A DNA stretch of 64,000 nucleotides. It comes from Herbaspirillum huttiense. Lineage in GTDB: Bacteria; Pseudomonadota; Gammaproteobacteria; Burkholderiales; Burkholderiaceae_D. Shown one piece after another: positions 61,210 to 64,000 of this stretch (positions are counted from its first letter, which is position 1; each line of letters opens with the position of its first letter). The position numbers and the translations under genes were made by a program. Below the pieces are notes generated by a model that saw only the letters and a program-made list of their open reading frames with translations, ran no database searches and had not been told where the DNA came from. The stretch is from the NCBI RefSeq assembly GCF_004367745.1, contig NZ_CP037993.1, forward strand, positions 1,488,001-1,552,000, read 5' to 3'.

Positions 61210-64000
<2,791 letters not shown>

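Overview
The window looks like a chromosomal segment of a motile, metabolically versatile Betaproteobacterium of the Oxalobacteraceae/Burkholderiales, most like Herbaspirillum. This is inferred from the high-GC codon usage, the Burkholderiales-type porin, the abundance of LysR regulators, aromatic and sugar-acid catabolism, chemoreceptors and c-di-GMP enzymes. No rRNA, tRNA, CRISPR array, insertion sequence or prophage was recognised.

Region by region. (1) 1-3.6 kb, minus strand: the decayed remains of a type VI secretion vgrG island, with a broken vgrG, an M23-like effector that seems to have lost its C-terminus, and a reading frame with no clear start where the immunity gene should be. (2) 4.0-12.5 kb: a full gallate catabolism cluster. 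An AAHS-type transporter and gallate dioxygenase are on the minus strand. A LysR regulator with two DNA-binding domains lies between these and the divergent tautomerase, LigJ-type hydratase, aldolase and porin genes. (3) 12.5-19.7 kb: a tripartite RND efflux operon with one divergent and one operon-internal TetR regulator. (4) 19.7-25.1 kb: LysR, MFS transporter, amidase, RidA and D-arginine-dehydrogenase-like flavoenzyme, apparently a D-amino-acid (derivative) salvage route. (5) 25.1-30.4 kb, minus strand: an unusual operon of a VirK/YbjX (DUF535) protein, a long FliD, a FlgE and a transglutaminase-like protein, preceded by a long hairpin that abuts the first ribosome binding site. (6) 30.5-34.5 kb: FecI-type sigma factor, FecR and TonB receptor. 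(7) 34.8-48.7 kb: signalling genes: diguanylate cyclase, two chemoreceptors, a MerR-type regulator, a GAF/GGDEF/EAL phosphodiesterase, a 7TMR-DISM hybrid kinase with its REC-AraC partner, and an OmpR-like regulator lacking the phosphoacceptor aspartate. (8) 48.7-57.2 kb: flavin reductase-like protein, L-2-keto-3-deoxyarabonate dehydratase with LysR and FadR-type GntR regulators, an unknown protein, an Fe-S-type regulator with an MFS exporter, a YigZ protein and a ParB-like protein. (9) 57.3-64.0 kb: patatin lipoprotein, NlpC/P60 hydrolase, GlcG/HbpS protein and the start of carAB (carB runs off the end).

The strongest candidates for something undescribed are the FliD/FlgE/DUF535/transglutaminase-like operon with its leader hairpin, the amidase-RidA-DauA module, and the tandem-HTH regulator of the gallate cluster. 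All names come from reading motifs and from memory of protein families. No database search was possible.
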